Positions 1-7,157 of a DNA stretch of 64,000 nt are shown here, one piece after another. The DNA comes from Burkholderia puraquae (lineage in GTDB: Bacteria; Pseudomonadota; Gammaproteobacteria; Burkholderiales; Burkholderiaceae): contig NZ_NBYX01000009.1 in assembly GCF_002099195.1 (NCBI RefSeq), positions 1 to 64,000 of the forward strand, given 5' to 3'. The notes under the pieces are model-generated. The model saw only the letters and a list, made by a program, of their open reading frames with translations. It made no database searches and was not told the origin of the DNA. A program made the translations under genes and the position numbers. Within the stretch, counting starts at the first letter, position 1. Every line of letters starts with the position of its first letter.

Positions 1-194
1 ACGGCAAGCTGCGCGACGAATTGCTGAATCGCGAATGGTTCCGCAGCCGGGCCGAGGCCAAGGTACTCATCGAACGCTGGCGACAGTTTTACAACGAGCG
101 TCGGCCCCATAGCGCTCATCGCTATCAACCTCCTGCCACGGTCCGTCGAGCCTGGCTGGATTCCGATAATATCGACGCGAGACTCACTGCCTGA
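1..194 (+). CDS. IS3-family transposase OrfB, C-terminal part (cut by window edge)
   Basis: An open frame runs in from the left edge and stops at 192-194. It encodes 63 residues beginning GKLRDELLNREWF and containing WRQFYNERRPH. This is the typical end of the DDE integrase domain of IS3-family OrfB transposases: the last acidic residue region, followed by the conserved YNxxRPH block. The enzyme cuts and joins the ends of its insertion sequence. Whether the full transposase is intact cannot be judged because its start lies outside the window. The neighbouring methylase remnant suggests the element landed inside or next to that gene. Confidence 0.85.
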   Translation, partial: GKLRDELLNREWFRSRAEAKVLIERWRQFYNERRPHSAHRYQPPATVRRAWLDSDNIDARLTA

Positions 195-221
195 TTGGTC
201 ACAAAATTCCGCCTCAGGTCA
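1..221 (+). mobile_element. Right end of an IS3-family insertion sequence
   Basis: The transposase frame ends at 194. A short tail runs to about 221, where the sequence ends in CCTCAGGTCA and the methylase-like reading frame takes over. A terminal CA fits the TG...CA ends of IS3-family elements. The exact border and any target duplication cannot be fixed without the left end, so 221 is an estimate. Confidence 0.55.
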
Positions 222-394
222 AGGTCACGATCGTGAGCCTCAATGACCATCCCGACATTCGGCGCGTGTTCGACGGCTTTCACATCGAGACCGTGCCGAT
301 TCAATACACGGTCGGCGGTGGGAGGGGCGTTGAGCGAAACGAGTTGATCATCTTCAGTTGGGATGATGCCGCTCAGCCGGTTGGATTGTTCTAA
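218..394 (+). pseudogene. D12-class DNA adenine methylase, C-terminal remnant
   Basis: About 58 codons remain, reading VSLNDHPDIRRVF, then FHIETVPIQYTVGG, then ELIIFSWDD before the stop at 392-394. This matches the C-terminal end of phage-type D12 N6-adenine methyltransferases (Dam family), which carry an NDHPxIRxxF block, a YxV strand and a final ELxIxxW strand. The catalytic DPPY and SAM-binding motifs are absent, so the fragment cannot be active. It abuts the insertion sequence end, consistent with disruption or deletion of a prophage or island methylase gene. A hairpin follows directly after the stop. Confidence 0.75.
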
Positions 395-397
395 CCG

Positions 398-431
398 ATG
401 ATGCCGGGGCGTGCAATCGCGCCGGCATCAT
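398..431 (+). terminator. Hairpin after methylase remnant
   Basis: ATGATGCCGG at 398-407 pairs perfectly with CCGGCATCAT at 422-431 across a 14-nt loop, four bases after the methylase stop. No T-run follows, so this is a probable rather than certain terminator. Confidence 0.45.
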
Positions 432-482
432 ACTCACGGATAGGCGAAGGCGGGATAGGAGGCGCTTAAGCAGATGAACATG

Positions 483-995
483 TCAGGAACGCTGCTTAAC
501 GTCGCGCACAGCAAAATATAATTTTTTGGTTTTTGAATTCAGGAGATATCCACCGTGTACATTTTGAAACGAGCCACTCTGCCCAAGCCCTTCAAAGTTA
601 AAGCTGACGCAGACATATCGCTGATTGCCGTCTTTTGCAATGCTCCATTGGGCCAGTGTTGGGTTAAATGAGGTGGGTTTAATTTCACCGTTATTCCGAA
701 CGGATATGGATCTGGAAAATCGGTAAATATTACCGGAATAGATCAATGCTTGATCGGATTTTCCGTCTGCGTATCCAATATCGATGCCTTTGTATTTGAA
801 TAGGTAACTAGCGTTGAATCCGTCTGCGTAATCATCCTGTTGTAGAACCTCATCCACATCGATGTTTTGGATGGTGACGGAGGGCGCAACCGACTGCGCT
901 AGAAGACAACTTTTAACCAAGCTTTCGCTCGGGGGGGCAGCCCATCCGATGCTGGCGACGACCATGATCGATACAGCGAAAATACTCTTCTTCAT
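483..995 (-). CDS. Exported protein, candidate immunity partner of the adjacent T6SS effector
   Basis: The product is 170 residues. I chose the start at 995 because the protein then begins MKKSIFAVSIMVVASIGWA, a clear Sec signal peptide cleaved near residue 19-20, and because its ATG overlaps the stop of the upstream gene as ATGA. The mature part has two cysteines (CLLAQ near residue 30 and YVCVSF near 136) and no recognised domain. Position directly after a vgrG and a predicted peptidoglycan-cleaving effector, with translational coupling and periplasmic targeting, is the usual arrangement of a T6SS immunity protein. The function is inferred from context only. The GC content is clearly lower than in the core genes of this window. 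Confidence 0.6.
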   Translation of the reverse strand: MKKSIFAVSIMVVASIGWAAPPSESLVKSCLLAQSVAPSVTIQNIDVDEVLQQDDYADGFNASYLFKYKGIDIGYADGKSDQALIYSGNIYRFSRSISVRNNGEIKPTSFNPTLAQWSIAKDGNQRYVCVSFNFEGLGQSGSFQNVHGGYLLNSKTKKLYFAVRDVKQRS

Positions 996-1807
996 CGGTA
1001 TTCGCTCCCGCGCGTAACGTCTAGGTACTGCTGGTTGTATTTCCAAAAAATTGTGCCGCCGACACCTGCTGTTGAATCGTAAGCGTGATCGTAACGTCCC
1101 GTTTCCACCTTTTCGGTCTCCACTTTTTTAGTCTTCTTGTCTTTCTTCTTTATTATTTTGTATAAAATTACGAGTTTTGTCGAATCCTTGATATCGTATA
1201 TATTGTGGCTCGGGTCGGTAATTTTAATTCCGTGCCTCACCTTAAAATGGTTGTTGTAATTTGTTTTGATGTCCGCGCCATCCCAAAAATAAGCGCCGTT
1301 CGATTTATCTGGGCCGCCCGCAAGTGCGTTGCGGGCAGCGTCGATCGCGGCCTGCATGGCGGGATTCTTCGCGATTTGGTCATCCGTCGCCTTCATCATG
1401 CTGTTGTAGCGTGCATTGCCATCGCCAACCACGAATGAGAATGTTGGATCGTTTTTTGTAAATGTGGCCATGTCGGAATAGCCTCGCGCATCACGTTGTC
1501 GAACAAGCACACTTGCGATAGCCATCATTTCATCGGAATTGTTCTGCAAAGATGCTTCTCCGTAAGCCATCGCTGCAAGTAGCTTTGTCTGGGCATCGAC
1601 AGGCGGTGCTGCCGCTGGAGCACTGGCAGGCGCTGGAGCACTGGCAGGCGCTGGAGCACTGGCTGGCGCTGCGGGGCTGGCGGGCGCTGGAGAGCTGGCT
1701 GGCGCTGCGGGGCTGGCGGGCGCTGGGGTGCTGGCAGGCGCCGCGGGACTCGCAGGCGCTGCAGGACTGGCTGGCTGCTGTGTGCTAGAGGGATTTGAAT
1801 TGCTCAT
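992..1807 (-). CDS. VgrG-linked T6SS effector candidate with SleB-like cell-wall hydrolase domain
   Basis: The product is 271 residues starting MSNSNPSSTQQ. That ATG overlaps the vgrG stop (ATGA at 1804-1807). Residues 12-69 are a Pro/Ala/Ser repeat linker. A globular domain follows, starting LLAAMAYGEASLQN, in which Glu84 sits where SleB/Hydrolase_2 lytic enzymes carry their catalytic glutamate. Then come MMAIASVLVRQRD and a WDGADI block. SleB-family proteins cleave the glycan strand or stem of peptidoglycan. With vgrG upstream and an exported small protein downstream, delivery into the periplasm of rival cells by the T6SS is the natural reading. The family assignment rests on motif resemblance, so the exact bond cleaved is unknown. 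A lysine-rich stretch (KKKDKKTKK) lies near residue 220. Confidence 0.6.
   Translation of the reverse strand: MSNSNPSSTQQPASPAAPASPAAPASTPAPASPAAPASSPAPASPAAPASAPAPASAPAPASAPAAAPPVDAQTKLLAAMAYGEASLQNNSDEMMAIASVLVRQRDARGYSDMATFTKNDPTFSFVVGDGNARYNSMMKATDDQIAKNPAMQAAIDAARNALAGGPDKSNGAYFWDGADIKTNYNNHFKVRHGIKITDPSHNIYDIKDSTKLVILYKIIKKKDKKTKKVETEKVETGRYDHAYDSTAGVGGTIFWKYNQQYLDVTRGSEYR
1601..1774 (-). repeat. Tandem Pro-Ala-Ser coding repeat in the effector linker
   Basis: The codons for residues 12-69 of the effector are imperfect tandem copies of a 15-30 nt unit encoding PASPAA, PASPAP or PASAPA. Such repeats can change copy number by slipped replication, altering linker length without shifting the frame, because the unit is a multiple of three. 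Confidence 0.75.
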
Positions 1808-4503
1808 GCGCTTTTCCTTGCTGAATCTCCTGCAATCCACGTGACTAGTTTTAGGGAAGATTGCCCTGAAACACTCACCGTTTCTCCGGAGGCATATTTT
1901 CCTTTTTTCGTGTGGAGATCGTCATCGCTAAACAGGTCGTAGTGATATCCTTCGACCGGCGTGGTTCCATTCTCCAATAACACGAAACTCTGTTCGACAA
2001 TCTCGTCATCAGAGGAAGTCGCAGAGAAAGCTGGCAACGCATAGCTCATGCTCGCTGGGCCACTAAACGAGTGCTGGCTGCCCTTAATATCGATTTTACC
2101 CGGCGCATGAATTTCGATATTGCCATCCTTGATTCGAATATATGCTCCGCCGGATGTCAGCAGAATTTCCTCTTTGGCTACTCCCTCAATCGTCGCCGTG
2201 GCCGACAGCACCTTCACCGTCTTCTGCGCGATCAACTCGATGTTGTCGTCCTGCGCGTTCACCTCCACTTTCCCCTTCGCAGCAAACAGCTTCATCCCGG
2301 CGTTCTGCACAAACAGGCTGATTTTCTCTGCGACGCTCGCAACTAGCGATTTCCCGCTGGCAATGAATACGCTCTGCCCACTAACGAAATTGGTATGCTG
2401 ATCGCTCGACACGTGCACCGATTGCTGAGTCGACAATGCAATACCGGAGGGGCTCGCAATCAGCATGAGGGGCTGCCGGAATCCGTTCGCACTGCCGGTG
2501 CCACCACCTGCTGTCCTGCCTCCAGCATGTGAGCCTTCTATACGGTCTTGTGTCGCATCGGTAAATTTCTTCAGCGCATCGTGCCCCTCTGCCAGACTTT
2601 CTGCCTGATGCGTCTGGCTGGCCTGCGACATCGCTTCGATGGTGCTTTCTGCGTCCACGAGTTGCTGTTGCGCCTCGCGGACGTCAAGCTGCAGGCTGTT
2701 TGCATGCTTCTGATGTGTCGTAACGTACAGCCCCTTTGCGGCACGTACGGCACCAGACAAGTCCGTCTTCAAGTCGAAGCCTGAACCAAGAATTGCACCG
2801 CGTGTGTTGCCGTTTTGCTCGATCAGATATCCGAGGTGAAGCAAGCTGTTCCCCGTACTGCTGAACAGTCTGGCTCGATTCTGTCCTGTCGCATCGTCAA
2901 GGACCATCTCGTTATAACCGCTCCCCGAATACTCCTTCGAACGGTAGCCGGACAAGATGCCATTGCTATGCCATTGCGGCTGAACGCTACCGTTGTAGAC
3001 ACGATGCAGGACTATAGGCCTATCACAATCTCCGCCTATGTAGCCCACTAGGACTTCCTCACCGACTCTCGGAACGTGCACGCTTCCGTAGCCGCCGCCG
3101 GTGTCTGACTGCGCGACTCTCACCCAGCACGAGGCATTTGCGTTTCCTGAGTTCTGTCGGTCCCAAACGAACATGACCTTTACGCGATTCAATGCATCCG
3201 TGTACACCTCTTCGCCCTGCGGCCCAACGACGATTGCCGTCTCTAACTCCATCGTTGGCTTCTTGTGCTCGAACGGGCTCCTATACGGAACCGTCACGCG
3301 CTGCGCCTCGACTTCGACTAGATAAAAACCAGCCGAGCCGTCTTCGTGAGTGACGACCTCTCCCGTTTGTTCGAACTTCGCCTGCGCTAGTTCGCTCTGC
3401 AAGCTATACGGAAAGTTCGCTTCGTGATTCGATAACGGCAGGTTGTTCTCAATGTACCGACGCACTTTGATCGCAGCGAATTCTCGCTGCCCGGCTTGAT
3501 CTTGATCGTGCTCAGGATGGCCAGTGAGAATGAAGCGACGGCCGGCATCGATAGCCCGAACACCTCCGATACCGAGGAATCGCTTTGCCCTCGACTCCCA
3601 TTCTTCTAGGTGAATCTTCGAAAGATGCTCACCGCGATCCTGGTTCAAATAGGTGTAGGCACCGGTATATTCGTAGACTTCAGTCTGCTCCGGCAAATTT
3701 CCTTGACCGGCCGTCGTCGGCAGCGTCGTACCTTTTGGATTGGCCAGAGAGGACGGCGCTTTATAGTCGAACGTGCGTGTCGTGTACACGGTACTCTGCA
3801 ATGTCCGCGACCCTGCCCATTGCGTAAATGCGGCCGTTTCTCTACTTGTGCCCGATCTCGAGAATCCGACTTGTTTGGGCAAGACCTCATCAAGCGAGTA
3901 AATGTCGTCGGTCACGATAAACCTATGCGACTTCCCTTCGTTGTCGTGACGCCAAAAGCCGAACAAGCCTTCTTCTTCCATCAATCGATGGACAAAATTC
4001 CAGTCCGTCTCACTCTGACGGCAATACGAGCGCGAGGGTAACGTCTTCACCAAGGCGAATTCGAATTGCCCTCGCGCTTGCGGATGCGCATTGAATACAT
4101 CGGTGAGGATGGCGTCAACGCTTGTGTCCTGCCAGTACCGCATATCGCTGCGGAATTTGAGGAAATGCATCCATGAAGCAAAAGCCAACTGGTAACTTGA
4201 AAGGCTTCCGTCAGAACCAAGTTTGCGAGCTGTATGGATGTATCCGTTGATGGGTAGATAAGACTTGTTCGCTTGCTGCAACCAAAGGGTCATCGGCTGA
4301 GCGATCAACGTTTTGAGCTCGATATCGCCTGCCGTGGATACCATGTCGAGCGTGACACTGAAGTCACGGCCAAGCTCGGAATAAGTCACAGCTCTGCGCG
4401 GAACAAGCGCATTCTCCGGCAGCGATGGGATGCTCGTCTTGAGCAGGCGATCTTGCTGGATCAGGCCGCCACGAATCGCCTGAGCCACTTCGGTCATGTT
4501 CAT
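1804..4503 (-). CDS. vgrG: Type VI secretion tip protein VgrG with DUF2345 and C-terminal extension
   Basis: The product is 899 residues from the ATG at 4503, which begins MNMTEVAQAIRGG. The frame stays open upstream, but those residues are arginine-rich and unlike VgrG. The N-terminal gp27-like region is followed by the gp5-like OB fold with CWVRVAQSDTGGGYG and VPRVGEEVLVGYIGGD, a hallmark of the family. Next comes the long beta-helical DUF2345 segment (around IKDGNIEIHAPGKIDIKG). The last 80 or so residues form an extra domain rich in beta-type sequence (EGYHYDLFSDD, KLVTWIAG). VgrG trimers cap the Hcp tube and carry effectors, and such tails often serve as effector adaptors. The stop overlaps the effector start by ATGA, so the two are translationally coupled. 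No T6SS structural genes are present in the window, making this an orphan vgrG cassette. Confidence 0.9.
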   Translation of the reverse strand: MNMTEVAQAIRGGLIQQDRLLKTSIPSLPENALVPRRAVTYSELGRDFSVTLDMVSTAGDIELKTLIAQPMTLWLQQANKSYLPINGYIHTARKLGSDGSLSSYQLAFASWMHFLKFRSDMRYWQDTSVDAILTDVFNAHPQARGQFEFALVKTLPSRSYCRQSETDWNFVHRLMEEEGLFGFWRHDNEGKSHRFIVTDDIYSLDEVLPKQVGFSRSGTSRETAAFTQWAGSRTLQSTVYTTRTFDYKAPSSLANPKGTTLPTTAGQGNLPEQTEVYEYTGAYTYLNQDRGEHLSKIHLEEWESRAKRFLGIGGVRAIDAGRRFILTGHPEHDQDQAGQREFAAIKVRRYIENNLPLSNHEANFPYSLQSELAQAKFEQTGEVVTHEDGSAGFYLVEVEAQRVTVPYRSPFEHKKPTMELETAIVVGPQGEEVYTDALNRVKVMFVWDRQNSGNANASCWVRVAQSDTGGGYGSVHVPRVGEEVLVGYIGGDCDRPIVLHRVYNGSVQPQWHSNGILSGYRSKEYSGSGYNEMVLDDATGQNRARLFSSTGNSLLHLGYLIEQNGNTRGAILGSGFDLKTDLSGAVRAAKGLYVTTHQKHANSLQLDVREAQQQLVDAESTIEAMSQASQTHQAESLAEGHDALKKFTDATQDRIEGSHAGGRTAGGGTGSANGFRQPLMLIASPSGIALSTQQSVHVSSDQHTNFVSGQSVFIASGKSLVASVAEKISLFVQNAGMKLFAAKGKVEVNAQDDNIELIAQKTVKVLSATATIEGVAKEEILLTSGGAYIRIKDGNIEIHAPGKIDIKGSQHSFSGPASMSYALPAFSATSSDDEIVEQSFVLLENGTTPVEGYHYDLFSDDDLHTKKGKYASGETVSVSGQSSLKLVTWIAGDSARKSA

Positions 4504-4796
4504 GCGTTTTCCATCTTGTTGTTTTTTTGCAAGCCCTTGATGGCCCGCGCTCTCACGGGGACGGCTTCCCCGGCTATGTAGCGGCAATTTTAGCAGCGTC
4601 GCCCGGTCATGAAATGAAAAGCGGTGTGAGGTTGCGCGTAATGATTCTGACGAACTTGCGCGCAAGCGTGGCGAGGCGCACATGAACATTTTTATGCGAA
4701 CGTGATTCACCGATCAAAGTCACTTTGGGGGTGGGGTGCTGGGTGGTTAAATTGGATGGTTATTGCGCATATGCCATTGATTAATAATAGATAATG
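4504..4796. other. Gene-free stretch upstream of vgrG inside the island
   Basis: No credible gene is seen. The stretch is AT-richer than the chromosome to its right. On the minus strand it offers a TAAAAT box (within 4590-4600) that could act as a -10 element for vgrG, but no clear -35 is visible. It ends at the tRNA fragment. Confidence 0.4.
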
Positions 4797-4845
4797 ACGG
4801 CCTGCAAAGCCGTTTAGGCCGGTTCGACTCCGGCTCGCGCCTCCA
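4797..4845 (+). other. 3' fragment of tRNA-Cys (GCA): attachment-site scar at the island border
   Basis: The sequence reads as the second half of a tRNA. The anticodon arm has a perfect 5-bp stem (ACGGC/GCCGT) around the loop CTGCAAA, giving anticodon GCA. A 5-bp T arm (GCCGG, TTCGACT, CCGGC) follows, then the acceptor strand TCGCGCC, discriminator T and CCA. GCA with U73 identifies tRNA-Cys. The expected 5' half (starting GGCGCGA) is absent upstream, so this is not a working tRNA. Integrases of islands and prophages duplicate the 3' end of their tRNA target. This fragment therefore marks one end of an element extending to the left, with native chromosome to the right. Confidence 0.8.
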
Positions 4846-4848
4846 GAT

Positions 4849-4880
4849 AAAGCCCCGCTTCGGCGGGGCTTTTCTTTTTT
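4849..4880 (+). terminator. Rho-independent terminator of the former tRNA-Cys locus
   Basis: AAAGCCCCGC and GCGGGGCTTT pair around a TTCG loop and are followed by a T-rich run (TTTTCTTTTTT). It lies four bases after the tRNA CCA end, as expected for the original tRNA transcription unit. Confidence 0.85.
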
Positions 4881-5005
4881 CTGCGTTCGTTGCAGAGGTG
4901 GGTCGTGATGCGGGCGGGGCGGGTGCGGTAGCATGGCGCGATCGGCGGGGGGGGAGTCCTGCGCGAGACGTCGAGGCTGTCGATGGCGATACCAGGTGAA
5001 GCGAA

Positions 5006-5449
5006 TTGAATACTCCGGGGCTCGAAACGAGAGAGGCGCGGCTATCCGATTGCGCCGCAATCGCGAGGCTGCTGTGCCAGCTTGGATATGAGGCGACGCC
5101 CGCACTGATTCATGAAAAGTTGCAGTTCCTGGCCGACAAGCCGGGTGGCCGGGTTTGCGTGGCGACTCTGGGTGGCGAGGTCGTCGGCAGTATCAGCCTG
5201 CACATCCTTCCGCTCTTTCATGCTGCCGGAAATCTCGGGCGCGTCACGAGCATGGTCGTTGACGCGCATCACCGGGGATGCGGAATTGGCGGTGCACTGA
5301 TGGCGGCGGCAGAACGTTGGTTTGAGAGCGGCCGATGCGTGAAGCTGGAGGTGACGAGTGGCGATCAACGCCCGGACGCTCATCGCTTTTATGCGCATCA
5401 TGGTTTCGTGCGCGACGGGCAGCGGCTCTCCAGGAGCATGCACCCGTAG
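5006..5449 (+). CDS. GNAT-family N-acetyltransferase
   Basis: The product is 147 residues from a TTG start with an AGGTG ribosome-binding site about 8 bases upstream. The GNAT acetyl-CoA loop is visible as RGCGIGGA at residues 90-97, preceded by the beta strand RVTSMVVD. The C-terminal block HRFYAHHGFVRDGQRL is the usual GNAT ending. The substrate cannot be read from sequence. It is the first intact gene to the right of the tRNA scar and is followed by a strong terminator, so it is probably a single-gene unit. Confidence 0.8.
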   Translation: MNTPGLETREARLSDCAAIARLLCQLGYEATPALIHEKLQFLADKPGGRVCVATLGGEVVGSISLHILPLFHAAGNLGRVTSMVVDAHHRGCGIGGALMAAAERWFESGRCVKLEVTSGDQRPDAHRFYAHHGFVRDGQRLSRSMHP

Positions 5450-5466
5450 CACGGTCCGAAAGACAA

Positions 5467-5494
5467 AAAGCCCGCTATGAGCGGGCTTCTTTTA
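5467..5494 (+). terminator. Rho-independent terminator
   Basis: AAGCCCGCT and AGCGGGCTT form a perfect stem with a short loop followed by CTTTTATTTT, 18 bases after the acetyltransferase stop. Confidence 0.85.
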
Positions 5495-5567
5495 TTTTCG
5501 GTGCATGAAGCGAGATGCTCGAGCGGGCTCCGGCGACGCGATGCCGCTCGTTTGTCGCGCGATTCGT

Positions 5568-6116
5568 TCAGCCATCCACCGGCTGCGTCGGCGTTTCGAG
5601 CGTCAATTGATAGAACGCCGCGTCGAGCCACCGGCCGAACTTGAATCCCGCCTGCGTGATCGTGCCCGAGTGCATGAATCCGAGCTTCGTATGCAGTGCG
5701 ATGCTTCCGGCATTGGTTGCATCGATGCAGCCGACCACCACGTGCACTTGCGCTGCGCGCGCGCGCCGGACCACTTCACGCAGCAGCACCTCGCCAAGCC
5801 CGCGGCCGCGCTGGTCGCGATGCACGTACACGCTGTGTTCGACCGTGTACTTGTAGGCGGGAAACGCGCGGAACGTGCCCCAGCTCGCAAAGCCCAGCAG
5901 CGTGCCCGACGCGTCGACCGCACCGATGACCGGGAAGCCGCCGGCGCGCTTCGCCGCGAACCAGGCGGCCATCGCTTCCGGCGCACGCGGCTTGTAGTCG
6001 TACAGCGCGGTCGAGTTCGCGATCGCGTCGTTCAGGATCTCGAGGATGGCCGGTGCATGCTCGGCCTCGCTGCAATCGATCAGGCGCACGTCGTCGCGCT
6101 GTTTCGGGGAATTCAT
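5568..6116 (-). CDS. Phosphinothricin-acetyltransferase-like GNAT N-acetyltransferase
   Basis: The product is 182 residues from the ATG at 6116 (MNSPKQRDDVRL); longer versions lack good initiation context. The region ILNDAIANSTALYD near residues 27-40 is characteristic of the Bar/Pat subgroup of GNAT enzymes. The acetyl-CoA loop RGRGLG lies at 103-108 and the subgroup ending LHTKLGFMHSGT follows. Members acetylate phosphinothricin, methionine sulfoximine or related amino-acid analogues; the natural substrate here is unknown. It lies 58 bases downstream of an XRE-cupin regulator on the same strand, so the pair probably forms a small operon. Confidence 0.8.
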   Translation of the reverse strand: MNSPKQRDDVRLIDCSEAEHAPAILEILNDAIANSTALYDYKPRAPEAMAAWFAAKRAGGFPVIGAVDASGTLLGFASWGTFRAFPAYKYTVEHSVYVHRDQRGRGLGEVLLREVVRRARAAQVHVVVGCIDATNAGSIALHTKLGFMHSGTITQAGFKFGRWLDAAFYQLTLETPTQPVDG

Positions 6117-6174
6117 ACCAGCTCCTGTGGGCAGTAAGAAGGGCGCGCGCACGGCTGCTGCGACGACGCGTTCA

Positions 6175-6795
6175 TCAGAGGTTCCGCACGCCGGCGGCGG
6201 ACGCATCGCAGATCACGACGACATAGCGCGCGGCATGCGACGACGGGTTGCTGAAAATCAGCGGCTGGTCGAGCCGCATGGCCAGGCAGTCGCCTGCGTG
6301 AAGTTCGTGAAGCGCGTCGCCGAACGTGACATCGACGCGGCCGCTGATGATCCACACCTGCTGATGCAGCGCGCTTTCGCGTCCGCCACTGTCGTACGCG
6401 ACGCGCGCACCGGGCGGGAAATCCACTTCGACGAGCTGAATCGGCGACGGCCAGCCGGCCGGGGAGAGATTGCGGCGCACATAGCCGGACGCCGGATCTC
6501 GCCATTCGGCCTGCTGCGCGCGGCGTGCCAGCGGCTGCGCGGGCGTGTCGCCCTGGTCGCCGCCGAACAGCCCGGCCAGCGAGACGCCGAGCCCGGCGGC
6601 AAGCTTGTCGAGCACGACGGCCGTCGGGCTGGCCGATGCGCGTTCGATGAGCGAGATCATCGAACGGCTGACGCCGGAGCGAGCGGCCAGCGCATCGAGC
6701 GTGTAGCCTCGTACGGTGCGCAGGTCGCGTACGCGCCGGGCGATGCGTTCATTGATCCCGGTGTCGTCGGCAACGGCGGTGACTGATTCTTTCAT
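6175..6795 (-). CDS. XRE-family transcriptional regulator with C-terminal cupin sensor domain
   Basis: The product is 206 residues from the ATG at 6795. Residues about 18-75 form a helix-turn-helix of the XRE class (TLDALAARSGVSRSMISLIER). Residues about 130-200 form a cupin barrel (HQQVWIISGRVDVTFGD, then HELHAGDCLAM) that would bind a small ligand. This architecture is common in local repressors controlling an adjacent enzyme or transporter gene, here the acetyltransferase downstream. A perfect 6-4-6 palindrome 13 bases upstream of the start (6808-6823) is a good candidate for its own operator. Confidence 0.85.
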   Translation of the reverse strand: MKESVTAVADDTGINERIARRVRDLRTVRGYTLDALAARSGVSRSMISLIERASASPTAVVLDKLAAGLGVSLAGLFGGDQGDTPAQPLARRAQQAEWRDPASGYVRRNLSPAGWPSPIQLVEVDFPPGARVAYDSGGRESALHQQVWIISGRVDVTFGDALHELHAGDCLAMRLDQPLIFSNPSSHAARYVVVICDASAAGVRNL

Positions 6796-6807
6796 GGTGG
6801 ATTTATT

Positions 6808-6823
6808 TTCCAGCAAACTGGAA
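6808..6823. promoter_or_regulatory. Palindromic operator candidate of the XRE-cupin regulator
   Basis: TTCCAG-CAAA-CTGGAA is a perfect inverted repeat located between the divergent XRE-cupin gene and the ParD-like gene. Position and symmetry fit a dimeric XRE repressor site controlling the regulator itself and possibly the divergent pair. Confidence 0.6.
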
Positions 6824-6920
6824 TTCGATGTCAACGACACGACGGAATCCGAATGGCTTGCCCGGTGGTCGTGTGCGGCGTAATATACGAATCGACTACG
6901 TTTCGTTTAATTGGGGATAT

Positions 6921-7157
6921 ATGGGCATCATCAAGATTTCCGAGCATATGCACGAACGGCTGCGCTCGACCAGCACGGCGCTGAGCCGCTCGATCAACGC
7001 GCAGGCCGAACACTGGCTGCGCGTCGGGATGCTGGCGGAACTCAATCCGGCGCTGTCCTACGGCGACATCTGCCGGATGCTGATCGAGGCCGAAACACGG
7101 GGCGGTGAGGCGGGGCCGGCGGAACCGGTCGAGCACCGCATCGAGCAGGTGGCGTAA
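6921..7157 (+). CDS. ParD-like antitoxin-family protein paired with map
   Basis: The product is 78 residues from the ATG at 6921 (MGIIKISEHMHERL). The pattern ALSRSINAQAEHWLRVGMLAE resembles the short family of ParD-like ribbon-helix-helix proteins found next to methionine aminopeptidase genes. The stop codon overlaps the map start by one base (TAATG), so the two are translationally coupled. No ParE-type toxin is present; the toxin position is taken by map. DNA binding and autoregulation are inferred from the fold. The protein may act as a regulator or partner of the aminopeptidase rather than as a classical antitoxin. Confidence 0.7.
   Translation: MGIIKISEHMHERLRSTSTALSRSINAQAEHWLRVGMLAELNPALSYGDICRMLIEAETRGGEAGPAEPVEHRIEQVA

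Noticed and set aside
1601..1774. Regular short repeats that could suggest a CRISPR array
   Set aside because: There are no unique spacers; the units are tandem coding repeats for a Pro/Ala/Ser linker inside an open frame.
6829..6834. TTGACA box on the minus strand upstream of the XRE-cupin gene
   Set aside because: The matching -10 position would put the transcription start almost on the start codon, so it is unlikely to be the promoter of this gene.
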